Below, piece after piece: positions 61,682-64,000 of a stretch of 64,000 nt of DNA. The position numbers were made by a program, and so were the translations under genes. Within the stretch, counting starts at the first letter, position 1. Each line of letters begins with the position of its first letter. The stretch is taken from the NCBI RefSeq assembly GCF_030505395.1, contig NZ_CP130044.1, positions 226,001-290,000 on the forward strand, given 5' to 3'. Under the pieces are notes generated by a model that was not told the DNA's origin, did no database searches, and saw only the letters and a program-made list of their open reading frames with translations. The DNA comes from Asticcacaulis sp. ZE23SCel15 (GTDB lineage: Bacteria > Pseudomonadota > Alphaproteobacteria > Caulobacterales > Caulobacteraceae).

Positions 61682-61827
61682 CTCTGTAATTGATAGACCT
61701 GGCGACGACCTACTCTCCCGCGCCTTAAGACGAAGTACCATCGGCCCTGGAGGGCTTAACGACCGAGTTCGGAATGGGATCGGGTGGGGACCTTCCGGCA
61801 TAGCCACCAGGTCAATCAATTACAGAG
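61682..61827 (-). other. 5S rRNA processing stem
   Basis: A perfect 13-bp inverted repeat (CTCTGTAATTGAT at 61682-61694, its complement at 61815-61827) brackets 5S rRNA. In the precursor it forms a helix next to which RNase E/III cut. Confidence 0.7.
61696..61813 (-). rRNA. rrf: 5S rRNA
   Basis: About 118 nt. The ends GACCTGGTGG and GTCGCCAGGTC pair as helix I, and the conserved internal segments CCCGATCCCATTCCGAACTCGG and GATGGTACTTCG lie in between. Ends are estimated to within two or three bases. Confidence 0.92.
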
Positions 61828-61902
61828 CGAAGACATTGCATGAAGCGCTTAGCGCTAACGACTTTGGAGGTGTTATTTCCATAAATTTTGTAGAGGAACG
61901 AT

Positions 61903-64000
<2,098 letters not shown>

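Overview
The window looks like chromosomal DNA of a GC-rich alphaproteobacterium of Caulobacteraceae type (Asticcacaulis or Caulobacter-like). The evidence is the large number of TonB-dependent receptors (five), three FecI-type sigma / FecR modules, plant-polysaccharide hydrolases, and a ribosomal operon ending 23S - 5S - tRNA-fMet. The genus is an inference from gene content; no database was searched.

Layout. (1) 1-10.8 kb, minus strand: two sigma/FecR/STN-TonB receptor modules, each followed by a secreted phosphatase (a PhoD-type enzyme and the start of a purple-acid-phosphatase-like enzyme cut by the window edge). Pho-box-like sites precede the sigma genes, so this looks like a phosphate-ester scavenging region. 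(2) 10.8-19 kb: a histone-deacetylase-like amidohydrolase, a TonB receptor - oligopeptidase B-like peptidase - PaiB-like operon, an AraC regulator and an alpha/beta hydrolase. (3) 19.3-30.3 kb, plus strand: a third sigma/FecR/STN-TonB receptor, then four glycosidase genes (GH28, GH43, an (alpha/alpha)6 hydrolase, GH10 xylanase) joined by ATGA stop/start overlaps. (4) 30.5-44.1 kb, minus strand: an arabinan/arabinoxylan unit with a lectin, secreted GH51, FadR-type GntR regulator, GH43 arabinanase, TonB receptor, cytoplasmic GH51 and a complete sugar ABC transporter. Outer-membrane uptake, periplasmic trimming, inner-membrane import and cytoplasmic cleavage are all encoded here. TTGTCTGACA-like sites precede both operons.

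(5) 44.1-48.1 kb: a decaying strip. It holds an integrase remnant, an outer-membrane protein fragment, a DUF1622 gene with an in-frame TAG and a frameshifted MscS channel gene; only a HAD-family gene (and perhaps a small membrane ORF) is intact.

(6) 48.16-61.56 kb: a 13.4-kb integrative element in the 3' half of the initiator tRNA gene. Its ends are a perfect 45-bp direct repeat (one copy inside the intact tRNA, the other the displaced tRNA 3' half), and just inside each end lies a pair of tggtagct repeats. The cargo is a tyrosine integrase, a Cdd1-like helix-hairpin-helix protein, a 1,033-residue metallophosphoesterase-STAND NTPase fusion (candidate anti-phage sensor), an AlpA-like regulator, a truncated Excalibur protein, a structured RNA leader ahead of an XRE regulator translationally coupled to a four-repeat protein of unknown function, a PAS-GGDEF(degenerate)-EAL phosphodiesterase, a soluble chemoreceptor broken by a TAA codon, and a LuxR-type regulator.

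(7) 61.5-64 kb, minus strand: tRNA-fMet, 5S rRNA with its processing stem, and the 3' three quarters of 23S rRNA, running off the right edge.
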